Positions 33,468-41,246 are shown, counted from the first letter of the stretch. The stretch: DNA of 51,369 bases from Elusimicrobiaceae bacterium (GCA_017546175.1 JAFYXM010000003.1:1-51369); one strand, 5' to 3'. Notes: generated from the letters alone by a model not told the origin. Program-made: numbers and translations.

Positions 33468-33800
33468 ATGTGGAAACCGATCACCCTTTTAGTTTTATCT
33501 AATTTATTTATGACCTTTGCTTGGTATGGCCACCTCAAGCACAAAAGTACCGCTTTATGGGCGGTGATTTTTGTCAGTTGGGGGATCGCTTTTTTTGAGT
33601 ATTGCTTGCAAGTGCCAGCCAACAGAATGGGCAGTGCTTATTTTACGGTTACACAACTCAAAGTTACACAGGAAATTATTACTCTTGCCGTATTTACTCT
33701 TTTTTCTATTTTTTATTTTCACGAAAATTTCCGTTGGAATCATTTAGCCGCTTTTTGTTTAATTGTGGGGGCGGTATTTTTAACCTTTAAGGAATGGTAA
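33468..33800 (+). CDS. DUF486 (DMT-like) small membrane protein
   Basis: Inner-membrane protein of 110 residues with four hydrophobic helices. KPITLLVLSNLFMTFAWYGHLK, FVSWGIAFFEYCLQVPANR, LKVTQEIITLAVFTLFSIFYF and HLAAFCLIVGAVFLTF are the recognisable family blocks. DUF486 proteins resemble half-size drug/metabolite transporters but their substrate is unknown. It is followed after one nucleotide by the deaminase gene, so the two are co-transcribed. It appears to lack a leader. Confidence 0.87.
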   Translation: MWKPITLLVLSNLFMTFAWYGHLKHKSTALWAVIFVSWGIAFFEYCLQVPANRMGSAYFTVTQLKVTQEIITLAVFTLFSIFYFHENFRWNHLAAFCLIVGAVFLTFKEW

Positions 33801-33801
33801 T

Positions 33802-34308
33802 ATGAAAAACAAACACAGACTCTTTACCAAAATGGCAGAACTCGTATCCGAACAATCTACTTGCTGCCGTATGCAAGTGGGTGCGGTGCTTGTAAAAGAT
33901 AACCGCGTCATCAGCATTGGTTTTAACGGTACGGCCTCGGGGCAAGAGCACTGTGAAGACCACTTTGCCAAACTTTACGAAGCCGAATTTACCCAAGAGT
34001 TTCCTACGTATGAGGACTACCGTGCCAGCCGTACTTTTTATGATGCCCACGGCAAATTCTCTAATGAAAACGAACTGCATGCCGAACAAAACGCCATTTT
34101 ATTTGCCGCTAAAAACGGCATTTCTACCGTCGGAGCCACCTTATACGTAACGGTCTCTCCGTGTGTGCATTGTGCCAAGGTAATTGTGGCTGCCGGCATT
34201 AACCGCGTGTTTTATAAAACTTTGTACGACCGCAGCCAAGACGGCCTGATTTTCTTAGATAAAAACGGTATTGAATGCCGCCAGCTTACCGACGATGAAC
34301 TGGCTTAA
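33802..34308 (+). CDS. dCMP deaminase / cytidine deaminase family
   Basis: Zinc-dependent deaminase of 168 residues that probably converts dCMP to dUMP for thymidylate synthesis. Zinc ligands and the catalytic Glu are in ELHAEQNAI (about 92-100) and SPCVHCAKVI (about 117-126). GAVLVKDNRVISIGFNGTASG is typical of the ComEB/dCMP deaminase group, and a CEDHF insert carries a further Cys/His as in that group. Second gene of a two-gene unit with DUF486. An annotation as ComE operon protein 2 would describe the same family. Confidence 0.9.
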   Translation: MKNKHRLFTKMAELVSEQSTCCRMQVGAVLVKDNRVISIGFNGTASGQEHCEDHFAKLYEAEFTQEFPTYEDYRASRTFYDAHGKFSNENELHAEQNAILFAAKNGISTVGATLYVTVSPCVHCAKVIVAAGINRVFYKTLYDRSQDGLIFLDKNGIECRQLTDDELA

Positions 34309-34346
34309 ACTTGAAAAAATATTTTTCAAAGCACCCATTTTTTTAA

Positions 34347-34352
34347 TATAAT
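34347..34352 (+). promoter_or_regulatory. -10 in leaderless position (TPR gene)
   Basis: TATAAT ends exactly 6 nt before ATG 34359. The upstream sequence is T-rich without a clear -35. Confidence 0.6.
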
Positions 34353-34358
34353 ATAGAT

Positions 34359-35015
34359 ATGAAAAAAGAAATCAATAACACCAACAACACCGATTTTTTG
34401 ACGTCTTACCTTTCTAAGCTGATTGATTCTTGCAAAGCCCATAAAAAGGGTTTATCCATTTCTTTAATTGCAGTAATCGTTGTATATGCAGCCGTAAGCT
34501 TATATACCACCCATCGGGAAAAAGTATTGCAAAATTCTTGGGCCTCTTATTACAATGCCCAAATTGCACTGCTCACCCAAGGGCAAGAAGCTGCCGCCGC
34601 TGCGATCAACGAATTAAACACGACGTACCCTGACTCTGATGCCGCCTATTATGCGCGTCTGATGCAGGCTGACTTGCTTTTCACGCAAGAAAACTTCGCC
34701 CAAGCGGCCGATATATATAAGGAACTCTTGAACGCTAACAATAAACACGTGGCCACGATTGCCGCCGTGTCTTTAGGTCAAGCACAGCAAGCAGTTAAAG
34801 CGTACGAAGATTCTATCAAAACGTTACAAACGTTTATCTCCAAGAATCCTTCCAGCTTTGTGCTGCCGCAAGCTTATTTTACCTTAGCTGTTAGCCAGGA
34901 GCTTTCCGGAGATAAAGCGGCTGCATTGGAAACCTACAAAAAAGTCTTACAAGACTATACCAAGACGTACTTTGGTGTATTCGCTAAGGATAAAATTGCT
35001 CAATTGAATAAATAA
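34359..35015 (+). CDS. TPR protein with N-terminal membrane anchor, YfgM-like
   Basis: A protein of 218 residues with a single transmembrane helix (about 30-50, GLSISLIAVIVVYAAVSLY) and a periplasmic TPR array: ADLLFTQENFAQAADIYKELL, AAVSLGQAQQAVKAYEDSIKTLQTF and AYFTLAVSQELSGDKAAALETYKKVL. The layout is like YfgM, a SecYEG-associated periplasmic chaperone partner, though in enteric bacteria yfgM lies beside bamB. Here it stands between the deaminase and a FadL gene, so YfgM identity is only suggestive. It appears to start at its first transcribed base. Confidence 0.75.
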   Translation: MKKEINNTNNTDFLTSYLSKLIDSCKAHKKGLSISLIAVIVVYAAVSLYTTHREKVLQNSWASYYNAQIALLTQGQEAAAAAINELNTTYPDSDAAYYARLMQADLLFTQENFAQAADIYKELLNANNKHVATIAAVSLGQAQQAVKAYEDSIKTLQTFISKNPSSFVLPQAYFTLAVSQELSGDKAAALETYKKVLQDYTKTYFGVFAKDKIAQLNK

Positions 35016-35101
35016 AGTTTTGAGCCTTTTACTGCCCATTCGTGGGGGAGTAGGGCTTGAGTGCAGTACAAAGCTGTAAATCAATGGAGTAATTGAACCC
35101 T
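35016..35101 (+). other. Structured leader upstream of fadL-like gene
   Basis: ACTGC and GCAGT enclose CCC...GGGC arms with a G-rich loop (TGGGGGAG). GGAG at 35085-35088 is the only ribosome-binding candidate and sits 13 nt from ATG 35102 but 4 nt from a TTG at 35093. I recognise no known riboswitch class. Confidence 0.3.
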
Positions 35102-36346
35102 ATGAAAAAAACATTAACAACACTAGTAGTAGTATTGTTGCCGTTTGTCATGTCTGTGTCCTCTTACGGGGCCGGATTCGCGTTGTATGAATACAGCGCC
35201 AAAGGTACCGCCATGGGCGGAGCCACGGTAGCCAACGGGGCCGAAGCGGCTTCCTTGGCCAGCAACCCTGCCTTAATCACCGAATTGGAAGGAACCCAAA
35301 TCCAATTTGGCGCAACGGTAGTAGTAGCGGATGCCACCACCACGGTTAATGGTGACTCCCGCTCTTTAGACAGAAATATCATTCCTGTTCCGAATTTCTA
35401 CATCACTCACAAATGGAGCGATGATATTAGTTTAGGTTTGGGCGGTTTTACCCGCTACGGTTTAGGTGGAGAATACCAAGATTATGCGTCTTGGGCTGGT
35501 AGCAAATACGCTTACAAAATGAACTTGGAAACCTTCTCCTTGACTCCGACCATCGCCATCAAAGCTAACGAAGAATTTTCTATGGCCATGGGATTGGAAG
35601 CTATGATTATCGGCTTTAGCCAAGAAGCCATGCTGATTCCGATGGATTCCACTTCTAGATTTAAACTTAGTGGCTCCGGTGTGAACTGGGGGGGAAACTT
35701 CTCCTTGTTATACAAACCCCAATGGGCTGAAAAATGGGCATTTGGTGCCATGTACCGCACCAAAGTCAAAACGGATTTAACTGGTCGTATCCGTACTGGA
35801 GGAAATCCTATTTTGGGAATGACTACTCCTCCGTATGATTTCAACCTTATCAATGCCGATGTAATCGGATCTATTGTATTACCTGATAGCATTACTGCCG
35901 GTTTATCTTTTAAACCGACGGATAAATGGACCTTTGAAACCGGTATTGTGGGCACTTTCTGGAGCTCTTATGACCAAATCTTGATCCAATACACGGGTGA
36001 AGATAAAACCAATCCGTTTATCCGCAACCTGAAAAATTACAAAGACACTTTCCGCGTTAACTTCGGTAGCGAGTACAAAATTAACGATACATGGGCCGTG
36101 CGCGCCGGATATGTCTTTGACAAATCCCCGATCAACGAAAAAGCCATGGATACCATGGTCCCCATTGATGACCGCCACATTGCCAGCATCGGTGCCGGAT
36201 ATGCCACCGACGCTTGGACCATTGATGCTTACTATGGCCGCATCTTCGGAGAAAACCTCAGCGGTACTTCTATCAAGGGCGAATCCGTCAAATACAGCCA
36301 CGGTCATAGCGACTTGTACGGTATCACCGTCGGTTATAAATTCTAA
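35102..36346 (+). CDS. FadL/OmpP1-family outer-membrane protein
   Basis: Outer-membrane barrel of about 414 residues for hydrophobic compounds. Signal MKKTLTTLVVVLLPFVMSVSSYG leads into GAGFALYEYSAKGTAMGGATVANGAEAASLASNPALI, the N-terminal hatch of the FadL/TodX family with its NPA motif. About 14 strands follow, and the C-terminus YGITVGYKF ends in the Phe recognised by BamA. Long-chain fatty acid uptake is the family role; the true ligand is unknown. Start choice is uncertain (ATG 35102, or TTG 35093 with closer GGAG). It is the last gene before a strong terminator. Confidence 0.88.
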   Translation: MKKTLTTLVVVLLPFVMSVSSYGAGFALYEYSAKGTAMGGATVANGAEAASLASNPALITELEGTQIQFGATVVVADATTTVNGDSRSLDRNIIPVPNFYITHKWSDDISLGLGGFTRYGLGGEYQDYASWAGSKYAYKMNLETFSLTPTIAIKANEEFSMAMGLEAMIIGFSQEAMLIPMDSTSRFKLSGSGVNWGGNFSLLYKPQWAEKWAFGAMYRTKVKTDLTGRIRTGGNPILGMTTPPYDFNLINADVIGSIVLPDSITAGLSFKPTDKWTFETGIVGTFWSSYDQILIQYTGEDKTNPFIRNLKNYKDTFRVNFGSEYKINDTWAVRAGYVFDKSPINEKAMDTMVPIDDRHIASIGAGYATDAWTIDAYYGRIFGENLSGTSIKGESVKYSHGHSDLYGITVGYKF

Positions 36347-36360
36347 ACTTATCAGTACAG

Positions 36361-36390
36361 TCAAACCCCCGCTTTTGGCGGGGGTTTTTT
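36361..36390 (+). terminator. fadL-like gene terminator
   Basis: AAACCCCCGC and GCGGGGGTTTTTT. Confidence 0.85.
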
Positions 36391-36438
36391 ATGGTCTGAA
36401 AATCAGAGGCTTAATCGTTCTGACGGGAGAAAGACTAA

Positions 36439-36487
36439 ATCTAATTACTTTTTTAGCTTGCCAGTGCCCAAAAACAACTCTTATAAT
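36439..36487 (+). promoter_or_regulatory. Promoter with conserved upstream box, candidate sRNA A
   Basis: ATCTAATTACTTTTT (36439-36453), 4 nt, TTGCCA (36458-36463), an 18-bp spacer, and TATAAT (36482-36487). Confidence 0.65.
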
Positions 36488-36493
36488 AGGATA

Positions 36494-36641
36494 ATAAAAA
36501 CTGGACCCAAAAATTTCCTTAGGCAAACAAAAAACCGATTTTCGTTCCTGAAAAGGAACTGCCAAGAAAGGGGAAAATGGGGGAAACAGGGGAAATAGGA
36601 GTTTTCTGGTGAGGAGAAACTTGTATTTTCCCTGTTTTTTT
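36494..36641 (+). ncRNA. Candidate sRNA A
   Basis: About 148 nt from the expected start to a T7 tract. The 3' part folds as ACAGGG...CCCTGT enclosing AGTTT-TCT/AGA-AACT with a GGTGAGG loop. Upstream is a purine-rich segment with three G4-5 runs and a small GTTCC/GGAAC hairpin. The same promoter and 3' arm recur at 48342-48508 with changed but still paired inner stem bases. No good ORF lies inside. Confidence 0.6.
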
Positions 36642-36643
36642 GT

Positions 36644-37675
36644 CTATTTTTGATTAGCTAAAAACTTTTGCACCAGACGTGGAAAGGCGTATTTTTTCAC
36701 GTCTTTGACAGGCACTTTGATAAACGCTCTAGGCAGATTCTTCTCCGCCGCCAGTTCCACCTCATAAAACCACGCATAAATGACCCGATGCGAAAGCACA
36801 TGTTTCACAGGCCCTTGCACAAGGCGGGGGGTTTTTCTGCCGAAATACTTTTTCCAAAAATCTGTTTTTTTAAGCTCTTCTGCGCCAGTCGCCTTGGCCG
36901 TTTCCAACATCGGCAGTTCATACAACCCCTGCCAAATGTCTCCAGCTGGGCGGCGGCGCAACCAAGTGTCGGAGCCGCTTTTTACATATATATAGGTAAA
37001 GTAGCGGTTAGCCGTCTGCACTTTGGCGGTGCGAACGGGCAAAAGCTCCACCTCGCCAGCGGCATAAGCTTTACAGCGTTTTACAAAAGGGCAAACTTTA
37101 CAATCAGGCGATTGAGGCACACACTGGGTAGCCCCAAAGTCCATGATAGCCTGATTATGGTCATCGGGATATTTTTTATCCAAAAGGTCCTGCGCCAAAG
37201 CGGCGATTTGTTTTTTCCCTTCGGTACTGTCGGTAGGGGTGTGAATACCGAACAGGCGCGAAAGCACGCGGTACACATTTCCGTCCACCACCGCATACGG
37301 CATACGGTAAGCAAAAGAGCATATCGCCGCGGCAGTATATTCGCCCACTCCTTTCAGGGCCAGTACCCCTTCATAAGTGGAGGGGAAAACCCCATTCATA
37401 CTTTTGGCCGCCGCATGCAAATTACGCGCGCGGCTGTAATAGCCCAGTCCTTCCCAGTATTTCAGCACCTCATCTTCAGGAGCCGAGGCCAAAGAGTCAA
37501 TATCTGGAAACCGCTGCATGAAACGCAAAAAATAATCATACCCCTGTGCCACCCGCGTTTGCTGCAGAATAATCTCCGATATCCAGATCCGATAGGGGTC
37601 TTGGGTATCACGCCAAGGCAGGGGACGTTTATGAATTTTATACCATTTAAGTAAAATTTTTGAAAAATCTTTCAT
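36644..37675 (-). CDS. mutY: A/G-specific adenine glycosylase
   Basis: DNA repair glycosylase of 343 residues that removes adenine opposite 8-oxoguanine. The N-terminal helix-hairpin-helix domain shows catalytic Glu34 in WISEIILQQT, LKGVGEYTAAAI, and Asp131 in AVVDGNVYRV. The Fe-S loop C-x6-C-x2-C-x5-C (CVPQSPDCKVCPFVKRC) follows. The C-terminal Nudix-like domain begins near RYFTYIYVKSGSDTWLRRRP. Upstream on the minus strand TGCTAGAAT (37690-37682) ends exactly 6 nt before ATG 37675, so the mRNA is predicted leaderless. The gene lies directly downstream of candidate sRNA A, on the opposite strand. Confidence 0.95.
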   Translation of the reverse strand: MKDFSKILLKWYKIHKRPLPWRDTQDPYRIWISEIILQQTRVAQGYDYFLRFMQRFPDIDSLASAPEDEVLKYWEGLGYYSRARNLHAAAKSMNGVFPSTYEGVLALKGVGEYTAAAICSFAYRMPYAVVDGNVYRVLSRLFGIHTPTDSTEGKKQIAALAQDLLDKKYPDDHNQAIMDFGATQCVPQSPDCKVCPFVKRCKAYAAGEVELLPVRTAKVQTANRYFTYIYVKSGSDTWLRRRPAGDIWQGLYELPMLETAKATGAEELKKTDFWKKYFGRKTPRLVQGPVKHVLSHRVIYAWFYEVELAAEKNLPRAFIKVPVKDVKKYAFPRLVQKFLANQK

Positions 37676-38001
37676 AAAACTATTCTAGCAATTTATGCAA
37701 AATCGAGCTTAATTTTACATTTTTTGTTTTTTGGGCATTTTTTGAGAGTTCGCAATTTTGGGGGTATTTTTTTGTCGGGCATTTTTAGGCTTATTTTTGT
37801 ATTTTTTATCTTTTTATTCCTTTTTTGCAAAATGCAAAAACAGAAGAAAAACACCTCTCAGAAAAAACAGAAAAATCTAAGTCTTAGTGTTATATGAGAT
37901 TTTTGCAGGGGAATTTTTACATTTTTCACTCCCTTTTTGCATACATTTTTACATAAAATTTACAGTTTTCTCGTCGTAGAATGGCACTTTTTCACAGGTT
38001 T

Positions 38002-38066
38002 TGACATAAAATGACATATAATTGACATATATTGACATATGTCAAAATATTATTTATTATATGTCA
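38002..38066. promoter_or_regulatory. Phased TGACATA repeats overlapping a promoter
   Basis: Direct TGACATA copies begin at 38002, 38012, 38023 and 38033 (steps of 10-11 bp). Inverted TATGTCA copies lie at 38038 and 38060 (22 bp apart). The fourth direct and first inverted copies form the palindrome TGACATATGTCA. TTGACA (38032-38037), 17 bp and TATTAT (38055-38060) make a near-consensus promoter inside the array, pointing at the 38119 gene. Confidence 0.7.
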
Positions 38067-38085
38067 AAAGGCTGTTTAAAACCCA

Positions 38086-38094
38086 TGTGGATAA
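38086..38094 (-). promoter_or_regulatory. DnaA-box-like sequence
   Basis: TGTGGATAA is the exact complement of the consensus TTATCCACA. It lies between the TGACATA array and the start of the next gene. A single box is weak evidence of an origin. Confidence 0.4.
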
Positions 38095-38118
38095 CTATTT
38101 TACGGGCAGGAATAAACT

Positions 38119-38826
38119 ATGGCAGAAAATGAACAAAACAAAGTAAAAATACGGTTAAAATTGCGTTCCGGAGAGGAATTTGAAGCAGAAGGCAGCCCTG
38201 ATTTTATAGAAAAACAACGTGCCGAGTTTCTGCAACTGATCGGAAAACCGGCCAAAAATCAAGAAACCGAATGGGCCGACCTTTCCGTACCCAAACCGGT
38301 GCGCCGTTCTGCCCCGCGCTTACCCAGCGTTCGCACTTTTGCACAGAACACCCCTACAGATTTGCCTGCCGCCCCCGTTTATCCTGCTCCCAATATTACC
38401 CAATCCGGCTTTGCCGCTGCCGAACAGGCCTCTTTGCGGGGGGAAAACACTTTATCCAGCCCCACGCAAAGCCCGAAAAGCACCCATACGGCCCTTTGGG
38501 AGCAAGTGGTCAAGGTAGATGACGGCTTAGTGATTTTACGGCGAAAAAGCCGCCTTTTAAGCCCCGAAACAGCCGCTATTGTGCTGATTGCCGCTGCCAA
38601 AGAGCTATTGCGCGAGAAAGACGGCTATAGCGCGCTTGCCCTGTCCAAATCTTTAACCAAATCCGGCTATGGCGGGGGGAGACTGGACCGCGTGCTCACA
38701 TCAGAGATGCGCCAAGGCACCGTAAAGGCGGTGGGGAGCAAACGCTCCAGAGCCTATGTCCTGTCCGACGAAGGCTTTGCCAGAGGCTTTGTACTGGCTG
38801 AAAAACTGGCCGGAGAGTGGCACTAA
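38119..38826 (+). CDS. Unknown protein with winged-helix-like C-terminus
   Basis: A soluble protein of 235 residues; I do not recognise the family. The N-terminal module (about 7-43) has KVKIRLKLRSGEEFEAEGSP, which looks like a small beta-sheet domain. A Pro/Ala/Ser-rich linker runs from about 50 to 125. The C-terminal part (about 130-235) is helical and ends in a wing-like AVGSKRSRAYVLSDEGF, as in winged-helix DNA-binding proteins; KSLTKSGYGGGRLDRVL may be the recognition helix region. It is flanked on both sides by unusual AT-rich non-coding DNA and preceded by the phased TGACATA array, so autoregulation or an initiator-like role is inferred. Confidence 0.7.
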   Translation: MAENEQNKVKIRLKLRSGEEFEAEGSPDFIEKQRAEFLQLIGKPAKNQETEWADLSVPKPVRRSAPRLPSVRTFAQNTPTDLPAAPVYPAPNITQSGFAAAEQASLRGENTLSSPTQSPKSTHTALWEQVVKVDDGLVILRRKSRLLSPETAAIVLIAAAKELLREKDGYSALALSKSLTKSGYGGGRLDRVLTSEMRQGTVKAVGSKRSRAYVLSDEGFARGFVLAEKLAGEWH

Positions 38827-40137
38827 AGGACTGATTTCCCTATACAAAAACCTTTTCTCTTTGCTCCAAAACCCTAAAATGGGGGAGAAACAGACTTTTT
38901 ATGAGTAATTCTGTCCCAATTCTCTTCTATAGGATTTTCCTGTACTTCCCAGCAAACACAAGTGGCATTTTTACCCTTTTCAAGTCCATATTTTAAGCTT
39001 GAAAAAAGGGGGATAAACAGTCCAAGCAGACAGCCAAAAAGCCCTTTTTCTTTCCTTAATTTATCAAAAAAACTATTAAAACCTTTTTTACTTTTTGCAG
39101 TTTTTCCCCATTTTTTACAAAATTTTTCATTTTTTGATTTTTTAAAAATCTGAGTCCGCAAATTAGATTTTTGTCTTTTTTACAAAAAATTATTTTTTTG
39201 CAAAAGAAAAACTTTTCAAAAATATTTTTTAAAAATCCACAAAGTTTTTAACAATATTGGGGTCAGGGGGGCTTATTTGTCAGGTATAAATAACTAACGA
39301 TAATTTTTATTATGTTAACTAATCTTATAAAAAAACAACTTTTTAATAGCTGATAATATACTTTATATTTATCTTATTTTATTTTATTTTTTAAGTATTT
39401 TTTTATCAATTCTACTACTTTACTTTAGATTTTTTATATTTAAGATTTTATAATTTTTTTCCGTAAAAAAATTCAAGAGAAATTTTGCAAATGTTTTTTT
39501 GATGCCATAATTTGTGAAGCTATCATTTTTCATTTTTTCCCCTTTTTTTGCCACTTTGCAAAATTTACCCTATTTTTAAAACGCCCCAGAACGATTTGGG
39601 GGTACCTGTGGTATGGGGCATTTTGTTTTAGGCGATTTTGAAAAATGCAAAATTAAGCCTTATTTTGCGTTTGGGGATATACTACCATACCCCCCTTTGC
39701 ATTTTAGGGCATTTTCTGGAAATTTGAAATATCGGGTCCGCAGAAGTTCTCTCTTTTGGGAATTTTGGGTAGCGAATGCGGACCGCATGGATAGACCGGT
39801 GGCAAAGGGGATATGGGCTTAACCCCTGCCCGAAGACTGAACTGCAGGCCTGAGGAACAGAACTTGGATATATTATAGAGAGGTATATTGTGAAATTCGG
39901 AAAAAAACTAACAAGCAGGCAGAACAACTGTTTTAACTCTGAATAGCAAAAAAGAGCGAAGACGATAAAGGAAACTATTTTTGGAAGTTACAATACAAAA
40001 CAAGGAGGAGCTGCTGACGGTCTCGGGTAATATCCCGAGTGTGAGCAACTCCTCTATGGATAGTTTAATAAATAAAGATGATATTTTCAAAATATTCAAA
40101 AGAAGATCAAGGGGGAAAAAAGATTGTTCCATAAAAA
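38827..40137. other. Gene-free AT-rich region with a more GC-rich structured island
   Basis: No convincing CDS over 1.3 kb. 38860-39580 is very AT-rich, with poly-T tracts. 39580-39870 is more GC-rich and shows pairings: GCCCCA/TTGGGG (about 39582-39601) and GGTCCGCA (39735-39742) with TGCGGACC (39777-39784). GGGCATTTT occurs at 39616 and 39707, and also at 37733 and 37777 on the other side of the 38119 gene. From about 40004, GGAG-CTGCT...AGCA-ACTCC encloses CTCGGG-TAATAT-CCCGAG. This is consistent with one or more non-coding RNAs that I cannot name. Confidence 0.4.
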
Positions 40138-40174
40138 GGGGGAAAAGATTAGTTTCCTCCCCCCTTTTTTTTAA
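40138..40174 (+). terminator. Terminator at end of the gene-free region
   Basis: GGGGGAAA pairs with TTTCC(T)CCCCC and T8 follows on the plus strand, although no plus-strand gene precedes it. This supports a non-coding transcript. Confidence 0.65.
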
Positions 40175-40232
40175 CTCTCTCCATTTATAACAAAATAGTT
40201 TTACTCAAAATAATAAGACTCTTATTACCCAA

Positions 40233-40259
40233 AAACACCCCGCCTTAAGCGGGGTGTTA
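40233..40259 (-). terminator. Terminator of outer-membrane protein gene
   Basis: AACACCCCGC and its complement GCGGGGTGTT. Confidence 0.8.
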
Positions 40260-40280
40260 AGCTAAGAAAAACCTTATAAC

Positions 40281-41081
40281 TTAGAAACGCATACCCAATT
40301 TTAAGAATGCATTATGGAACTGCAAATAATGCCCTTTGCCGTAGTAGCGGTTCAAGTCATCAGAGGTTACAAATGCCACCACATAGCGGTATTCTAATCC
40401 TAAGAAAGTCGTTTCGCTGAGGTTGTATTGCATACCTAAACCGGCAAACATATCCAAGCCCCATTTATCGCGGCTTTCGGAAGTATAGCTGCCGCCTCTG
40501 TCGCCATAGCCTTTCAAGCGCACTTGCGCCATACCGATACCCATTGGAACGTAGAAATTTAATCTATCCAACGGATTCAAGGTAAACTTACCGGCGAATG
40601 CCACACCGTTTAAGCGAAGCTTCTCATACGAATACTCAGCTCCTTTATTATCATGCGGCATTAAAAGCATATAATCTAAGCCCAAAGATAAACGCTCCGT
40701 GGTGCGGAACAAAATCTGTGCGTTGCCGCCCATGCCCAACTCGCCAAAGCGGGTGCCGTGTTTGTCTTTGCTATAAGATTGGCTCATACCAAAACCCAAA
40801 GAGATTTCCCCCTTCTTAGCATTGGCAACGGCCATTTTGCTGGGAGTGAAATCACTATACTCCATTTGGCTTACTAGACGCGTACCGCCTTTGGGTGTGG
40901 TTTGCGTTTGTTCCACTACGCCATATTCGGTAGTGCCTCTTTTATTGGTAGTTGACACATCATAGACCGTGGTAGTATTGGTCTTGATTACGCGGCCTTG
41001 GGCCGGATTAGGCGTGTTTTGCGCCATACAAACGCCGGCCAACAATACCAGCGCCGTTACTACTGTAATACCCCTCTTCAT
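40281..41081 (-). CDS. Outer-membrane beta-barrel protein
   Basis: Outer-membrane protein of 266 residues. Signal MKRGITVVTALVLLAGVCMA is followed by a Thr/Asn-rich linker (about 25-85) and an eight-strand-type barrel starting at EISLGFGMSQSY, with strands such as LSLGLDYMLLM, LNFYVPMGIGMAQVRL, GLDMFAGLGMQYNL and a terminal strand ending in LKLGMRF. The final Phe and the alternating pattern fit OmpA/OmpW-like or opacity-type barrels; the exact family is unclear. AAGGGGG lies before the ATG. Its promoter carries the conserved upstream box, shared with aaxA and two candidate sRNAs. Confidence 0.82.
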   Translation of the reverse strand: MKRGITVVTALVLLAGVCMAQNTPNPAQGRVIKTNTTTVYDVSTTNKRGTTEYGVVEQTQTTPKGGTRLVSQMEYSDFTPSKMAVANAKKGEISLGFGMSQSYSKDKHGTRFGELGMGGNAQILFRTTERLSLGLDYMLLMPHDNKGAEYSYEKLRLNGVAFAGKFTLNPLDRLNFYVPMGIGMAQVRLKGYGDRGGSYTSESRDKWGLDMFAGLGMQYNLSETTFLGLEYRYVVAFVTSDDLNRYYGKGHYLQFHNAFLKLGMRF

Positions 41082-41128
41082 GTTTTCCCCCTTTTGTTGC
41101 TAGGTAATATTATTTTAACTACACCTCT

Positions 41129-41176
41129 ATATTAGTGCATCATTTTCCCCCTTGCAACTTAAAAAACTGATTAGAT
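41129..41176 (-). promoter_or_regulatory. Outer-membrane gene promoter with conserved upstream box
   Basis: On the minus strand the box ATCTAATCAGTTTTT (41176-41162, 13 of 15 matches), 4 nt, TTGCAA (41157-41152), 17 bp, and TAATAT (41134-41129). Confidence 0.6.
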
Positions 41177-41192
41177 TTGACAGCATAGCCTA

Positions 41193-41246
41193 TATAATGT
41201 TAAGATAAGTTATCAGCAAAAGCGACTTGGTAACAAGTCGCTTTTT
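41193..41246 (+). promoter_or_regulatory. rimP operon promoter and leader terminator (attenuator)
   Basis: TATAAT (41193-41198) is followed by an 11-bp stem, AAAGCGACTTG (41219-41229) with CAAGTCGCTTT (41234-41244), a GTAA tetraloop and T5. Transcripts starting near 41205 would end after about 40 nt unless antitermination occurs, upstream of an operon that encodes NusA. Confidence 0.65.

Noticed and set aside
38086..38094. Single DnaA box as proof of the chromosomal origin
   Set aside because: One box is not enough, and no dnaA, dnaN, rpmH or parAB is nearby.
38874..39161. A 95-residue minus-strand ORF with one hydrophobic stretch
   Set aside because: It starts at TTG without a ribosome-binding site, and its Lys/Phe-rich sequence follows from poly-A/poly-T DNA. 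Coding is unproven.
39613..39822. A 69-residue ORF in the gene-free region
   Set aside because: No ribosome-binding site, odd composition, and it overlaps the GC-richer structured island with strong inverted pairs.
39855..39880. ACAGAACTTGG as the 3' P4 strand of RNase P RNA
   Set aside because: The matching 5' strand (GAGGAAAGTCC type) is absent upstream.
39981..40190. A 69-residue ORF beginning at TTG
   Set aside because: It runs through the 40004-40052 hairpin and the 40138-40174 terminator, so it is better explained as non-coding RNA.
41177..41198. TTGACA followed by TATAAT before rimP as one promoter
   Set aside because: The spacer is only 10 bp. The -10 may still act, but this TTGACA cannot be its -35.
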